NCBI RefSeq assembly: GCF_900116115.1
Contig: NZ_FOZP01000003.1
Span: 124,001 to 188,000, forward strand
Reading direction: 5' to 3'
Source: Lutibacter maritimus
GTDB taxonomy: Bacteria; Bacteroidota; Bacteroidia; Flavobacteriales; Flavobacteriaceae
Length of the DNA stretch: 64,000 bases
A program made the position numbers and the translations under genes. Below are positions 54,501 to 63,931 of the stretch, piece after piece; position 1 is the first letter of the stretch, and every line of letters begins with the position of its first letter. The notes beneath the pieces are model-generated. The model did no database searches and was not told the DNA's origin. It worked only from the letters and a program-made list of their open reading frames with translations.

Positions 54501-55511
54501 TTAGACAAATAAAAAATCTTCTTCAACAATAAAATCATATAAAATATGATCTATTATTTGTTGGGTTTCGTTAGGAAAATCTAATTCAATTTTTTGATTG
54601 CTTTCAATCCACATTTTAATTTTAGGAATATATTTCTTTTTTAAAGAGTTTAAAACAGGTACATTCAGCTCTTCTAATGCGCGAGCATTAAAATGCTGTT
54701 CGTATTGATTTTTCATTGGAATTATCATTAATTTTTTCTGTAAATAAATAGCTTCTGCTGGAGTTTCAAAACCGGCTCCACACAAAATTCCTTTACATGA
54801 AGCCAAACTTTTTTCAAATTTTTCGCTATCTATTGGTCTTACATATACATTTTTAACTTGGTAATATTTTTTGGCATTTTTTGAAAAAACCTTCCACTTT
54901 ATATCTTTAATTTCAGAAAGCACTTCAATAATTTTTTTATCAGAATATGATGGTAAATACACTGTGTAGTGGTCTTTTTCAATTCTTTTTAATGTTCTTA
55001 TAGCATTTCTTATAATTGGAGTATATATGTTATCATTGTATTTTTTAAAATGGAAACCATAGTTTATACTGCATTTTGCATATTTTTTTAAAATAAATTT
55101 TCCAATTAAATCTGTATGAGTTGGTTTTGGAACATTAGGAGTATACAATGCGCTTTGATGACTTAATGAAATACTTTTTACTCCTTTTAAATTACAAGCC
55201 ATTGCTGTAATTGGTTCAAAATCATTAATTACTAAATCATAATTTTCAACAGGACAATTTTTTACTTCTTTTAAAACACTTAAAATTGAATTTCTTTTTA
55301 TGGTTTTTATAAAATCTATTCCTCCTTTTTTACCAAAATAAAAACTTAATCCTTTATAAACATATTTAATTGGATGCGGAATAGAAACTTCAGCCTGAGT
55401 GCCACTCACTAAAACATCTACCTGAGCTCTATTTAACAAAGCTGGTATTATTTCTTTTGCTCTGCTTAAATGTCCATTTCCAGTACCTTGTACTGCGTAT
55501 AATATTTTCAT
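54501..55511 (-). CDS. Glycosyltransferase of the TIGR00661/MurG-like type
   Basis: 336 residues, a GT-B-type protein. The N-terminal glycine loop is VQGTGNGHLSRAKEI (about 7-21). The C-terminal donor site is GILCGAGFETPAEAIYLQKK (about 241-260), as in MurG and UDP-GlcNAc epimerase relatives. Members transfer a hexose or N-acetylhexosamine to a lipid acceptor. Its ATG overlaps the stop of the upstream phosphoesterase (TAATG), and both gene products would act on glycolipid or lipid A-like substrates. Confidence 0.83.
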   Translation of the reverse strand: MKILYAVQGTGNGHLSRAKEIIPALLNRAQVDVLVSGTQAEVSIPHPIKYVYKGLSFYFGKKGGIDFIKTIKRNSILSVLKEVKNCPVENYDLVINDFEPITAMACNLKGVKSISLSHQSALYTPNVPKPTHTDLIGKFILKKYAKCSINYGFHFKKYNDNIYTPIIRNAIRTLKRIEKDHYTVYLPSYSDKKIIEVLSEIKDIKWKVFSKNAKKYYQVKNVYVRPIDSEKFEKSLASCKGILCGAGFETPAEAIYLQKKLMIIPMKNQYEQHFNARALEELNVPVLNSLKKKYIPKIKMWIESNQKIELDFPNETQQIIDHILYDFIVEEDFLFV

Positions 55512-56371
55512 TATATTTTAAAATTAAAATCGGCTAATAATTGTCCAAATATTTCTTCTGTAGTTTGATCTATTATATCAATACTCGTTTCAGTTTCTAG
55601 TGTATTTTTTTCTAAATCATCATCATTATAACTATATAAATTCCATTGTTTGTTATAATATTCTAAAGCCGTTAAATTCTCAATCCAATCACCAGAATTT
55701 AAGTACATAACTTTACCTTTATTATTTTCAATTTCTTTAATAATTGGTTGATGTATATGACCACAAATCACAAAATCAAACTTATTTTCAATGGCTATAT
55801 TGGTGGCTGTTTCTTCAAAATTATTGATAAATTTTACAGCTGATTTTACGCTATCTTTTATTTTTTTTGACAATGAAATTTTTCCTTTTCCAAAAAAGTT
55901 ACTTATAAAATTTACACCTCTATTAATTAATATAAGGCTATCATAGCCTATGGCTCCTAACTTTGCTAACCATTTTGAATGTTGCATGGTAACATCAAAA
56001 ACATCACCGTGAAAAAACCAGGCTTTTTTTCCATCCAACTCTAAAACAACTTTATTTTTAATAGAAAACGAACCTAATTTAAAGTCTGTAAATTTCCGAA
56101 GCATTTCATCATGATTTCCCGGAATGTAATACACTTCTTTTTCTTCAGAAATTAATTTAAAAATATACTTAATAACTTTCATGTGAGATTTTGGCCAATA
56201 GCGTTTGCTAAATTGCCAGATATCAATAATATCTCCATTAAGAATAAGCGTTTGTGGATTAATACTTTTTAAATAGCTTAATAACTCTTTTGCGTGGCAA
56301 CCGTACGTACCTAAGTGTATATCAGAAATAACGACAATATCAATATTTCTTTTCGTTTTTTGGGAATTCAC
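55511..56371 (-). CDS. LpxH-like metallophosphoesterase (UDP-2,3-diacylglucosamine diphosphatase family)
   Basis: 286 residues. Calcineurin-like dimetal motifs are all present: DIHLGTYGCHA (D and H), NGDIIDIWQFSKRYW, GNHDEML, FFHGDVFD and CGHIHQPI. It resembles the LpxH/LpxI-type UDP-diacylglucosamine hydrolases in layout, but it is longer and may be a paralogue acting on another pyrophosphate. An inverted repeat ATTCA-A5-TGAAT about 15 bp upstream may be a weak operator or the start region. Forms a coupled pair with the glycosyltransferase. Confidence 0.83.
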   Translation of the reverse strand: MNSQKTKRNIDIVVISDIHLGTYGCHAKELLSYLKSINPQTLILNGDIIDIWQFSKRYWPKSHMKVIKYIFKLISEEKEVYYIPGNHDEMLRKFTDFKLGSFSIKNKVVLELDGKKAWFFHGDVFDVTMQHSKWLAKLGAIGYDSLILINRGVNFISNFFGKGKISLSKKIKDSVKSAVKFINNFEETATNIAIENKFDFVICGHIHQPIIKEIENNKGKVMYLNSGDWIENLTALEYYNKQWNLYSYNDDDLEKNTLETETSIDIIDQTTEEIFGQLLADFNFKI

Positions 56372-56471
56372 CTAATTAAATTTCATTCAAAAAATGAATA
56401 TTTTACATAGGTACAATTACAGAAACATCTGTTATTTAAAAGTTTAGAGAATATTATATGTAGGTTAAAAT

Positions 56472-58289
56472 TTATACTACTTTTTTACCAACATACATTA
56501 GTTTATTGCCTTTTTCTATAGTATCATCATTTAATAATGAAGAGATAATATGAATTACACCTTTATTGTCTTTAATAAACACTGGAATAGCATGGGTTTC
56601 GAAGTTGATTTCTTTTAGTAATTTTTTATAATTTTCTTTAGAAGAAATCTCGATTTCATTTATAAAAGGATAATCTCTAACTACTTCACTTAAATTTATA
56701 TAATCGTTATTGTGAGTAAACAGATTTACATCAGGTTTGTGTTCTCCTGCTAACATTTCTTCCGTAGAAATTAACCTAAAAGCTCCTCGTTCTCCATAAT
56801 TTTCAGAAAACCGTTCTAAAACAAATCTATTTACAGATGCACTTGCTGTTAATGCTAATAAATAACCCACATCATTTAATTCAATATTATCAATTAAATC
56901 ATCAGAATACACATTACCTTCAATAGCTTCTAAACCCAAAGCTCTTGCTTTTTCAATACTTTTTGGGTTGCTATCAATTAACACTACACGTCTACCATTA
57001 TCTTTTAAATATGATCCAATTAATCTTGAAAAACTAGAGGCACCCGCAATTAAAATACCATCGGATGATTTTAAAAACACACCTGAAAATTTTGCAAATA
57101 ATCTGGCGGTAGTTGCATTCAGCACTACTGTACCTAATACAATCATAAAAACTAAAGGAGTAATATATTGCGCTCCTGGCTCACCTTGCATTGTTAATTT
57201 AAGTCCAAATAATGAAGCAATACCAGCTGCTACAATTCCTCTGGGGCCAACCCAACTAATAAATATTTTTTCATTTGTTTTTAGTCCAGAATTAATAGTA
57301 CTTAAAAAAACACCCAAGGGTCTTAAAATTAAAATAACTACAGCAAAAAGTATTAAAGACTCCCAATTATATAATAAAAATAAATCGCTAATATTAATAT
57401 TAGCAGAAAGCAAAATAAACAAGATTGAAATTAACAATACGCTTATAGATTCTTTAAAATATAAGATATCTTTTAATTCTTTTGCTTTTTTGTTACCTAA
57501 AACCATTCCCATAATTACCACTGATAATAAACCTGATTCGTGGGCAAAAAAGTCTGATAACACAAAAACAAACAATACACTTGCTAATGTTGCTACGTTT
57601 AATAAATAATGTGGTATTAATCTATTTTTTATTCCATAAAAAAGTCCATAAGCAAATGTAAAGCCAATAGAAATTCCAATAATTACTATTTTCCCAAATT
57701 CAACTAAAGCTTCTTTTGTGTATTCATAACCAGAACCAACACTAATAAACTCAAAAACTAGTACTGCAACTAATGCTCCAATAGGATCTATTAATATGCT
57801 CTCCCATTTTAATACTGTTGAAATATCCTTTTTTAAAGGAATGTTTCTAAGAATTGGCGCAATAACAGTAGGGCCCGTAACAATAATTAATGCAGAAAAT
57901 AAAAATGAAATATCCCAACTTAGGTAAAAAATGTAGTGTGCAGCAATTCCTGCACCAATAAAAGTTATGATAGATCCTAAAGTGATTAATTTTAAAATTA
58001 CAGGGCCAACATTTAAAATTTCTTCTTTTTTTAAAGTTAAACCACCTTCAAAAAGTATAATTCCAATAGCAAGTGATACAAAATTAAATAAACGTTCTCC
58101 TGGAAATAAACCTTCTGTTCCATTCCAAACAGGCTCTAACCATTTCGTGCCATCATCTGAAACTAAAGTTGATAAAGGACCAACTATTAAACCTATTAAA
58201 ATTAAAGGTAAAATTGCTGGCATTTTAAATCGCCATGCAAACCACTGCGCTATAATACCTAAAATAATAATTCCTGCTAACTCTAACAT
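56472..58289 (-). CDS. CPA1-type cation:proton antiporter with TrkA-N domain
   Basis: 605 residues. The first 400 carry about twelve membrane helices with the ion-site segment LIVTGPTVIAPIL (ND-like region) and the helix break WVGPRGIVAAGIASL. From about 410, a Rossmann-like TrkA-N domain (ILIAGASSFSRLIGSYLKDN) follows and then a TrkA-C-like tail (about 530-605). It exchanges Na+ or K+ for H+ and is probably gated by a nucleotide. Na+ handling would fit with a Na+-pumping decarboxylase, but no direct link is shown. It is the last gene before a 100 bp gap. Confidence 0.92.
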   Translation of the reverse strand: MLELAGIIILGIIAQWFAWRFKMPAILPLILIGLIVGPLSTLVSDDGTKWLEPVWNGTEGLFPGERLFNFVSLAIGIILFEGGLTLKKEEILNVGPVILKLITLGSIITFIGAGIAAHYIFYLSWDISFLFSALIIVTGPTVIAPILRNIPLKKDISTVLKWESILIDPIGALVAVLVFEFISVGSGYEYTKEALVEFGKIVIIGISIGFTFAYGLFYGIKNRLIPHYLLNVATLASVLFVFVLSDFFAHESGLLSVVIMGMVLGNKKAKELKDILYFKESISVLLISILFILLSANINISDLFLLYNWESLILFAVVILILRPLGVFLSTINSGLKTNEKIFISWVGPRGIVAAGIASLFGLKLTMQGEPGAQYITPLVFMIVLGTVVLNATTARLFAKFSGVFLKSSDGILIAGASSFSRLIGSYLKDNGRRVVLIDSNPKSIEKARALGLEAIEGNVYSDDLIDNIELNDVGYLLALTASASVNRFVLERFSENYGERGAFRLISTEEMLAGEHKPDVNLFTHNNDYINLSEVVRDYPFINEIEISSKENYKKLLKEINFETHAIPVFIKDNKGVIHIISSLLNDDTIEKGNKLMYVGKKVV

Positions 58290-58326
58290 AAATAGTATTA
58301 AAATTCAGGTCGAATATAACTAAAAA

Positions 58327-58797
58327 TTACCAATTACTATATGGGTTCTTAGATAAAACCGAATTATAATATTTTAATTCGCCAGTAACTTCCTTTCCTA
58401 GCCACTTTGGCTTTTCAAAAATAAAATGTTCATTTGGCAATTCTATTTCTGCAATTAATAATCCTGTATTTTCACCCACAAATTCATCAACTTCAAAAAA
58501 CAAATTATCATTTGTGGGAATAATGTGTCTGATTTTCTCAATTATTGAAGGCTCGCATATTGCTAATAATTCTTCAGCTTCTTTTAGTGTTATTTCTTTT
58601 TCCCATTCAAAGCGTGATGTTCCTGTTTGATTTGATACCCCTTTAACAGTAATAAATCCTGATGTATCTTTTATACGAATGCGTACCGTTCGCTCTGGAG
58701 CTGAAGACAGAAACCCTTGTGCAATTTTATAACTTTTTATAGCAAATTTTTTATAATCACCCTTCACCAAAAACTTTCTTTCAATTTCAATATTCAT
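58327..58797 (-). CDS. CYTH-domain protein (triphosphate tunnel enzyme)
   Basis: 156 residues, an isolated CYTH domain: the N-terminal EIERKFLVKGD is the signature ExExK pattern, and tunnel-lining residues occur in RTVRIRIKDTSGFITVKG, RFEWEKEI, KIRHIIP and FFEVDEFVGE. Such short bacterial proteins hydrolyse inorganic triphosphate or thiamine triphosphate, and are only rarely adenylate cyclases. It lies 6 bp from the YaiO-like gene and 37 bp from the antiporter gene, so it belongs to this operon by position only. Confidence 0.9.
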   Translation of the reverse strand: MNIEIERKFLVKGDYKKFAIKSYKIAQGFLSSAPERTVRIRIKDTSGFITVKGVSNQTGTSRFEWEKEITLKEAEELLAICEPSIIEKIRHIIPTNDNLFFEVDEFVGENTGLLIAEIELPNEHFIFEKPKWLGKEVTGELKYYNSVLSKNPYSNW

Positions 58798-58803
58798 AAA
58801 AAA

Positions 58804-60060
58804 TTATTTGAATTTTAATTCCCACGAAATACCTAATGAATACACCCAAAAGAAATTTCCTGGATCAAAACTTATTTCTTGATGCGATATTCCAAATTGA
58901 GTTCCCCAAGCATTCTGTTTACTTTTAGAAGTAAAATAATATCCGAAATTTATTTTTTGAGATTCTAGTTTAATAATCTCATCTTCATTTCCTTCAAAAT
59001 TAAATCGGTACAATTCTGGTGAAAATCCAATTCCAGCTGCAATGCTAAAATAATTATCGGCATCACTGCTATATTTTCTATAATTTAATGTTCCTGATGT
59101 ACTTGTTCCAGAATCTCCAGGTGTAAAATATGGCCTAAAGGACCAATAACTATTACCTGTATACCAACCTATTGAACCTGTATAAATATTGGTTGTTGAA
59201 GTATATTTTAATGATCTCATTCCTAATGAAATTTCAAAACTATGAGGTAAAGATTGATGTAATTCTGCACCAAAACGAACATCTGGATATAAATAAGAAT
59301 TTGAAAACCCAATGTTTAAATATGCATATAACCCTTTTGCTATTTTTGGATATAAATCTACTTCAAACTGAGCGCCATTATCATTAAATCTTCTGCTAAA
59401 ATTTCCTTTTGCTATAATACTTCCATATTTGGTTTGTCGTTTATATTTTAAGGTATAAAATTGCATTGGATCAAAAACTTCTGAATACAAATCAACAGAA
59501 GAACTAATACCAATTGCATTAAAGCGAAGCGATTGATTTAGGCTTTCTTTAAACTCGGTAGCTTCTTTATTATTTGGATTTTTATTTAAAATTTCTTGTA
59601 CAGTTTTTAATGCGTCTTCTGGGTTTTGTGAATTTTCTTCGGCCTTTGCTTTTACCAATAAAATTTCTTCACTATTAGGAAAATATTCTAATGCCTGATT
59701 TGCCATTTCTAACGCACTAAAAGGTGCTTCAGACCATAATTCATTATTAATTGCCGCCACCCAAGTGGTTTCGTTTTTAGGATCTTTTTCTAAAACATAC
59801 TGAAATTCCTTTTTAGCCAATTTATAATTTCCGTCCCATGAATAGGTACTTGCTAAAAATGAACGAATATCATGGTAATTAGGATATTTTTTTAGCAACA
59901 TTATTAACGAATCTTGTGCTTGTTTTCTAGCGCCATTAAATGCTAATTTTCTGGCAGTTTCAAAAGTTACATCTGGGTCTCCGTTAAATTCTTTTTGTTG
60001 TGCAAAAACAGCAGTGCCAACTAAAAAAAATACTACTAATAGTTGTTGTTTTAGTTTCAT
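58804..60060 (-). CDS. YaiO-family outer membrane beta-barrel with N-terminal TPRs
   Basis: 418 residues. A signal peptide (1-20) is followed by about four TPR-like repeats (about 25-175), for example YPNYHDIRSFLASTYSWDGN. The last 235 residues are strand-rich and end in WVYSLGISWELKFK with a terminal aromatic-flanked strand, the YaiO-type barrel. TPR plus barrel is the layout of exopolysaccharide export proteins such as PgaA and BcsC, though it is shorter. Its ATG overlaps the stop of the LTA-synthase-like gene by 4 bp. The TPRs resemble those in that neighbour's C-terminus. Confidence 0.88.
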   Translation of the reverse strand: MKLKQQLLVVFFLVGTAVFAQQKEFNGDPDVTFETARKLAFNGARKQAQDSLIMLLKKYPNYHDIRSFLASTYSWDGNYKLAKKEFQYVLEKDPKNETTWVAAINNELWSEAPFSALEMANQALEYFPNSEEILLVKAKAEENSQNPEDALKTVQEILNKNPNNKEATEFKESLNQSLRFNAIGISSSVDLYSEVFDPMQFYTLKYKRQTKYGSIIAKGNFSRRFNDNGAQFEVDLYPKIAKGLYAYLNIGFSNSYLYPDVRFGAELHQSLPHSFEISLGMRSLKYTSTTNIYTGSIGWYTGNSYWSFRPYFTPGDSGTSTSGTLNYRKYSSDADNYFSIAAGIGFSPELYRFNFEGNEDEIIKLESQKINFGYYFTSKSKQNAWGTQFGISHQEISFDPGNFFWVYSLGISWELKFK

Positions 60061-62480
60061 TTTAGGGTTTGTTTAAAAGCTTTATATTCAACATTATCTG
60101 GATATATTTTTAACAAACTATCCATTAATGTATTTGATTTTTTTAAATTGTCTAATCTTTGATATGCTTTCGCTAATTTAAAACTCAAATCGCCATTTTC
60201 AATATTATTTTTAAATGCTTTTTTAGCTATTTCAATTGATTTTTGATCTTGATCAGACCACCAATATAAATCCATTAATGCTAAATAGCAATCGTAATAG
60301 TAAGGTACACGTTTAATTACATTTAGCAATTCTATCTCTGCTTCTTTGTATTTTCCTTCCCAAGCAAATGTTCGTCCTTTTAAAGTTCGTGCATCTGCAT
60401 GGTTAGGATATTCATTTAAAATATAATTGCAAAGCAATTGTGCCTTCTTAAAATCTTTATTAAAAGCGGTTTTTTGAGCTAACTCAAAAATTTGATCAAA
60501 TGTTAAACCTTTTGTTGATGTTTCAATAATTTTTAATTCCTCTTCAGAAAATTCTATTCCAGGATTCATATAAATATTATTTTCTTCAGGATAAATTCTA
60601 TTTTTTAAAGTTGTGTATGCATTTAACTTTTTAAAGGCTTGTAATGAATCTGAAATTGTATTTAACAATTCTCGTTCAACAACTTTAATGGTTCCAAAAT
60701 TTTCATTTATTTTATACAAACTACCATCTGAATATAAATAATCTTTATAAATATAATCGTTTATGTTGCCTTTATAGCGCATTAAAGGTATTTTATGAAT
60801 ATTTCTGAATTGCGCTGCAGTATCTAAACCTTTACTAATCCAAGGTACATTATCCAATTTTATAAAATTATAATTATGCATTAAAAGCGATAAAACGCTT
60901 GGTGTTACATTAAAATGTGAAGAAATAGATTTAAACTTTTTAGGTGCTTTTACCATTGGACTATAAATGTAAAATGGCACATGAAAACGACATAATTTAT
61001 CCTTTTGAACTATTGGAATTAACCTATGATCTCCTGTAATAATAAATACTGTATTATCAAAATCTGGTCGTTTTTTGTATTCAGTAATAAAACCTTTAAT
61101 AGAAGCATCTGTATATAATAAACTGGCAAAAATATCGGAGTACGATTTAATTTCAGTACTTAAATCTGAACTCATATTTTTTGCCGAAATAATACTGTCC
61201 ACTTTTGTTAGATAAGCATTTTTATTTGGAAAAGAAAAAGGTTCATGGTTAGAAATAGTCATAATAATATCTAATCTTGGTTCAGCTTTTGTATCAAGAA
61301 CAGAGACTACTTTTCTGAAAATTTCCGAATCTGGATAACCCCACGAAAAACCACCTTCATTAGCTTCTGTTTTGGTGAAATTTTCTCCAAATTTATCTTC
61401 ATCAATTACTTCATCAATTCCATTAAATTCTAAAAAATTGATTTTTCTATCAAAACTAGATTTATCTCCAGAATAAAACGAAGTTGTATATCCATTTGCT
61501 TTTAAAATACTTATTAATGACAAATGCGATGGCAATTTTTGCTGTTCTAAAAATCCCTGTTGCGCAAATGGTAAAGAACCTAAAATTGATGGCAACACTC
61601 CAAAAGTTCTTCCGGTTGTACTTACAAAGTTTTCCCAATATAATGATTCATCTATTAATGAATCTAAAAAAGGTGTAAATCCACCATAGGCATTATTTCC
61701 AACAAATTCAGCACCTAAACCTTCAACAATTATAAAAACTATGTTTGGTTTGCTTTCTTTTAAATTTAATAATGGGCCAAGTACATTTTCAGCGTTTGCA
61801 GTAGATTTTAGAAAAGGGAAATCAGTTCTGCCATCTAAATTATAAGAATTCATTTCTCTTTTTTCTTGCTGAAATTTTAAAATATCAGAAACTAAATAAT
61901 TTAGTTTGTTTTGATTTTCTGTTTCAGAAGTTTGAGAAAAAACTAATTTTCCGGCTCCAAAAAACACAATAGTGATTACTGAAACTGCTATTAATGATCT
62001 TTCTGAAAATAGTTTTTTAAAAGCGATATTTAATGCAAAAAAGCATCCAATAAAAATTAAATATGGCACAAAATAACCAATAGAAAATTCTACTGAAGAA
62101 GAAACTGTTGTAGTAATATCACTATAAGAATACCCCAATAAATCGGCTCCTAAATTAATTAAGGTTGTTAAGCTATAATTAACCAGCGTAAATTGACCAA
62201 CAATTATAATTGTAAAAATAGCTTGAATAAAAATTGTAGCTGTTTTTTTGTGAAAATAAGCTATTAAAAAAAATAATGGTAACAGCAATATACTAATTAG
62301 TAATCCAGTCCAAAAATCATTTAATAATTTAAAAATTAAGGTTGAACCAACAGAAATATCGGTATTTTTTAAAGTTAATTGGTATACTTCAAAAAAACTA
62401 ATAACCCAAAAAGTAGCTATTAAAGCTAAAGCCAAATAACCTAATTTATAAATTTCTTTAAACTGAGTTTTTATTTTCAT
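60057..62480 (-). CDS. LTA-synthase-like sulfatase-fold membrane protein with C-terminal TPRs
   Basis: 807 residues. Five membrane helices occupy about 1-185. The extracytoplasmic sulfatase/phosphoglycerol transferase domain spans about 245-560: FIIVEGLGAEFVG (metal), STTGRTFGVLPS with the Thr nucleophile, MTISNHEPFSFP and ITGDHRLIP (metal). The last 200 residues are TPRs (for example YPNHADARTLKGRTFAWEGK). Family members move phosphoglycerol or phosphoethanolamine onto polymers; a glycan substrate is likely here. It is cotranslated with the TPR-barrel gene. The TPR tail is unusual for LtaS relatives. Confidence 0.85.
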   Translation of the reverse strand: MKIKTQFKEIYKLGYLALALIATFWVISFFEVYQLTLKNTDISVGSTLIFKLLNDFWTGLLISILLLPLFFLIAYFHKKTATIFIQAIFTIIIVGQFTLVNYSLTTLINLGADLLGYSYSDITTTVSSSVEFSIGYFVPYLIFIGCFFALNIAFKKLFSERSLIAVSVITIVFFGAGKLVFSQTSETENQNKLNYLVSDILKFQQEKREMNSYNLDGRTDFPFLKSTANAENVLGPLLNLKESKPNIVFIIVEGLGAEFVGNNAYGGFTPFLDSLIDESLYWENFVSTTGRTFGVLPSILGSLPFAQQGFLEQQKLPSHLSLISILKANGYTTSFYSGDKSSFDRKINFLEFNGIDEVIDEDKFGENFTKTEANEGGFSWGYPDSEIFRKVVSVLDTKAEPRLDIIMTISNHEPFSFPNKNAYLTKVDSIISAKNMSSDLSTEIKSYSDIFASLLYTDASIKGFITEYKKRPDFDNTVFIITGDHRLIPIVQKDKLCRFHVPFYIYSPMVKAPKKFKSISSHFNVTPSVLSLLMHNYNFIKLDNVPWISKGLDTAAQFRNIHKIPLMRYKGNINDYIYKDYLYSDGSLYKINENFGTIKVVERELLNTISDSLQAFKKLNAYTTLKNRIYPEENNIYMNPGIEFSEEELKIIETSTKGLTFDQIFELAQKTAFNKDFKKAQLLCNYILNEYPNHADARTLKGRTFAWEGKYKEAEIELLNVIKRVPYYYDCYLALMDLYWWSDQDQKSIEIAKKAFKNNIENGDLSFKLAKAYQRLDNLKKSNTLMDSLLKIYPDNVEYKAFKQTLK

Positions 62481-62492
62481 ATTAGTTTATTT

Positions 62493-63929
62493 CTATATAA
62501 TTTTTTTTGATAAACCTTTGCGTTTCATTTCTCCCCATTTTTTCTTTTTATTAAAGTAATAATCGTAATTTCCTTTAATTGCGGCATATAAAATTACCGG
62601 ATGTAAAATAAAAGGTTCTAATAATGTTACAAAAATTAACTTAAAACCTGTTCCTTTCTTTTTATATTGATGAAAAGTTAACTCTTCAGAAAAAATAGCA
62701 ATAATTGTAAATATAACTGAAAACAAATATGCAAGTAAAAAAAATGCAAATGCATATTCCCATTTTACATTTTTTAAAGCTATTAAAATGATAAAATAAA
62801 TTATACCAATTACTTCTATTACTGGCGCTAATCTTTCATAAAAAAACCAGTATGGAAAACTTAACATTCCCAATAAATTATATTTTGGATTAAAACCAAT
62901 TTTTCTGTGCTTTCTTAAAGTTTCAATGGTGCCGCGTGTCCATCTATTCCTTTGAGAAATTAAAATTTTATAATTGTCTGGGGCTTCAGTCCAACACAAG
63001 GGATCTGGTATATACGCTACTTTATACTTTACATTTTTCTCTTCCATATACCGTCTCATCCGTACAATAATTTCCATGTCTTCACCAACAGTATTAGTGT
63101 CGTACCCTCCAACTTCTATTGCAGTTTTTTTCTCAAACATTCCAAAAGCACCTGAAATAACTAACAATCCATTTAATCTGCTCCAAGCCATTCTTCCCAA
63201 TAAAAACGATCTTAAATATTCTAATATTTGAGCAATTTCAATCCATTTATTTGGCAAGTTAACATCTAATAACTTTCCTTCTTTAATAGTACAGGCATTG
63301 GCAATTCTGATAACTCCTCCTGATGCAATTACTTTAACATTGGTAACTTCTAAAAAAGGTTTTATCATTTTTTGTAACGAATCTTCTAACAACAAACAAT
63401 CTACATCTATACAAGCACAATATTGACTGTTAGAAATGTTTAAACCAAAGTTTAAAGCATCGGCTTTTCCACCATTTTCTTTATCAACAACTATTAATTT
63501 TTCAAAAGCAGGATTTGTAGATTTAAAAATTCCGGCTCTTAATGGTTTTGTTGGTATTTGTTCATTTATTAAGTAGTTAACTTTTTCTAAATCGTAGGCT
63601 TCAATTAATAGCTCTAAACTATTGTCTTTACTTCCATCGTTTACAATTATTACATCATAATTTACGTAATGACTTGAAAGTAATGACCTTACATTTTCAA
63701 TAATGTTTAAACTTTCGTTATAGGCAGGCGCAATAATTGAAATGGAAGGAGAAACGGTTGAGGAAAGTATTTCGTTATAATTAACAAAACTGTTTTTTTT
63801 CATATATTGATTTGACTCAATTCCAGAAATAATAGCTAAAATTATGTATGATACGATTACAGAAAATGCATATATAAAAAATAAGGTATGAATTATTAAT
63901 AATATTATTTGTACGGTACTGCTATCCAT
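62493..63929 (-). CDS. Family 2 processive glycosyltransferase (PgaC/cellulose-synthase-like)
   Basis: 478 residues. One N-terminal membrane helix (about 8-33) is followed by the GT2 catalytic domain: VNDGSKDNS (D), KENGGKADALNFG, DVDCLLLEDSL (DxD), GEDMEIIVRMR and the processive QRNRW signature. Two to three membrane helices close the protein (about 350-445). It polymerises a sugar on the cytoplasmic side and probably pushes it across the membrane. Next to the LTA-like and TPR-barrel proteins, it completes an envelope or exopolysaccharide export set. 12 bp from the next gene. Confidence 0.93.
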   Translation of the reverse strand: MDSSTVQIILLIIHTLFFIYAFSVIVSYIILAIISGIESNQYMKKNSFVNYNEILSSTVSPSISIIAPAYNESLNIIENVRSLLSSHYVNYDVIIVNDGSKDNSLELLIEAYDLEKVNYLINEQIPTKPLRAGIFKSTNPAFEKLIVVDKENGGKADALNFGLNISNSQYCACIDVDCLLLEDSLQKMIKPFLEVTNVKVIASGGVIRIANACTIKEGKLLDVNLPNKWIEIAQILEYLRSFLLGRMAWSRLNGLLVISGAFGMFEKKTAIEVGGYDTNTVGEDMEIIVRMRRYMEEKNVKYKVAYIPDPLCWTEAPDNYKILISQRNRWTRGTIETLRKHRKIGFNPKYNLLGMLSFPYWFFYERLAPVIEVIGIIYFIILIALKNVKWEYAFAFFLLAYLFSVIFTIIAIFSEELTFHQYKKKGTGFKLIFVTLLEPFILHPVILYAAIKGNYDYYFNKKKKWGEMKRKGLSKKII

Positions 63930-63931
63930 AA

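Noticed and set aside
56381-56402. Inverted repeat ATTCA-A5-TGAAT upstream of the LpxH-like gene
   Set aside because: AT-rich and short, with no matching -7 element at the distance seen elsewhere; probably chance.
56968-57609. A 213-codon open frame on the plus strand inside the antiporter gene
   Set aside because: It is antisense to a clearly conserved protein over its whole length, has no promoter and its composition mirrors the reversed codons of the antiporter.
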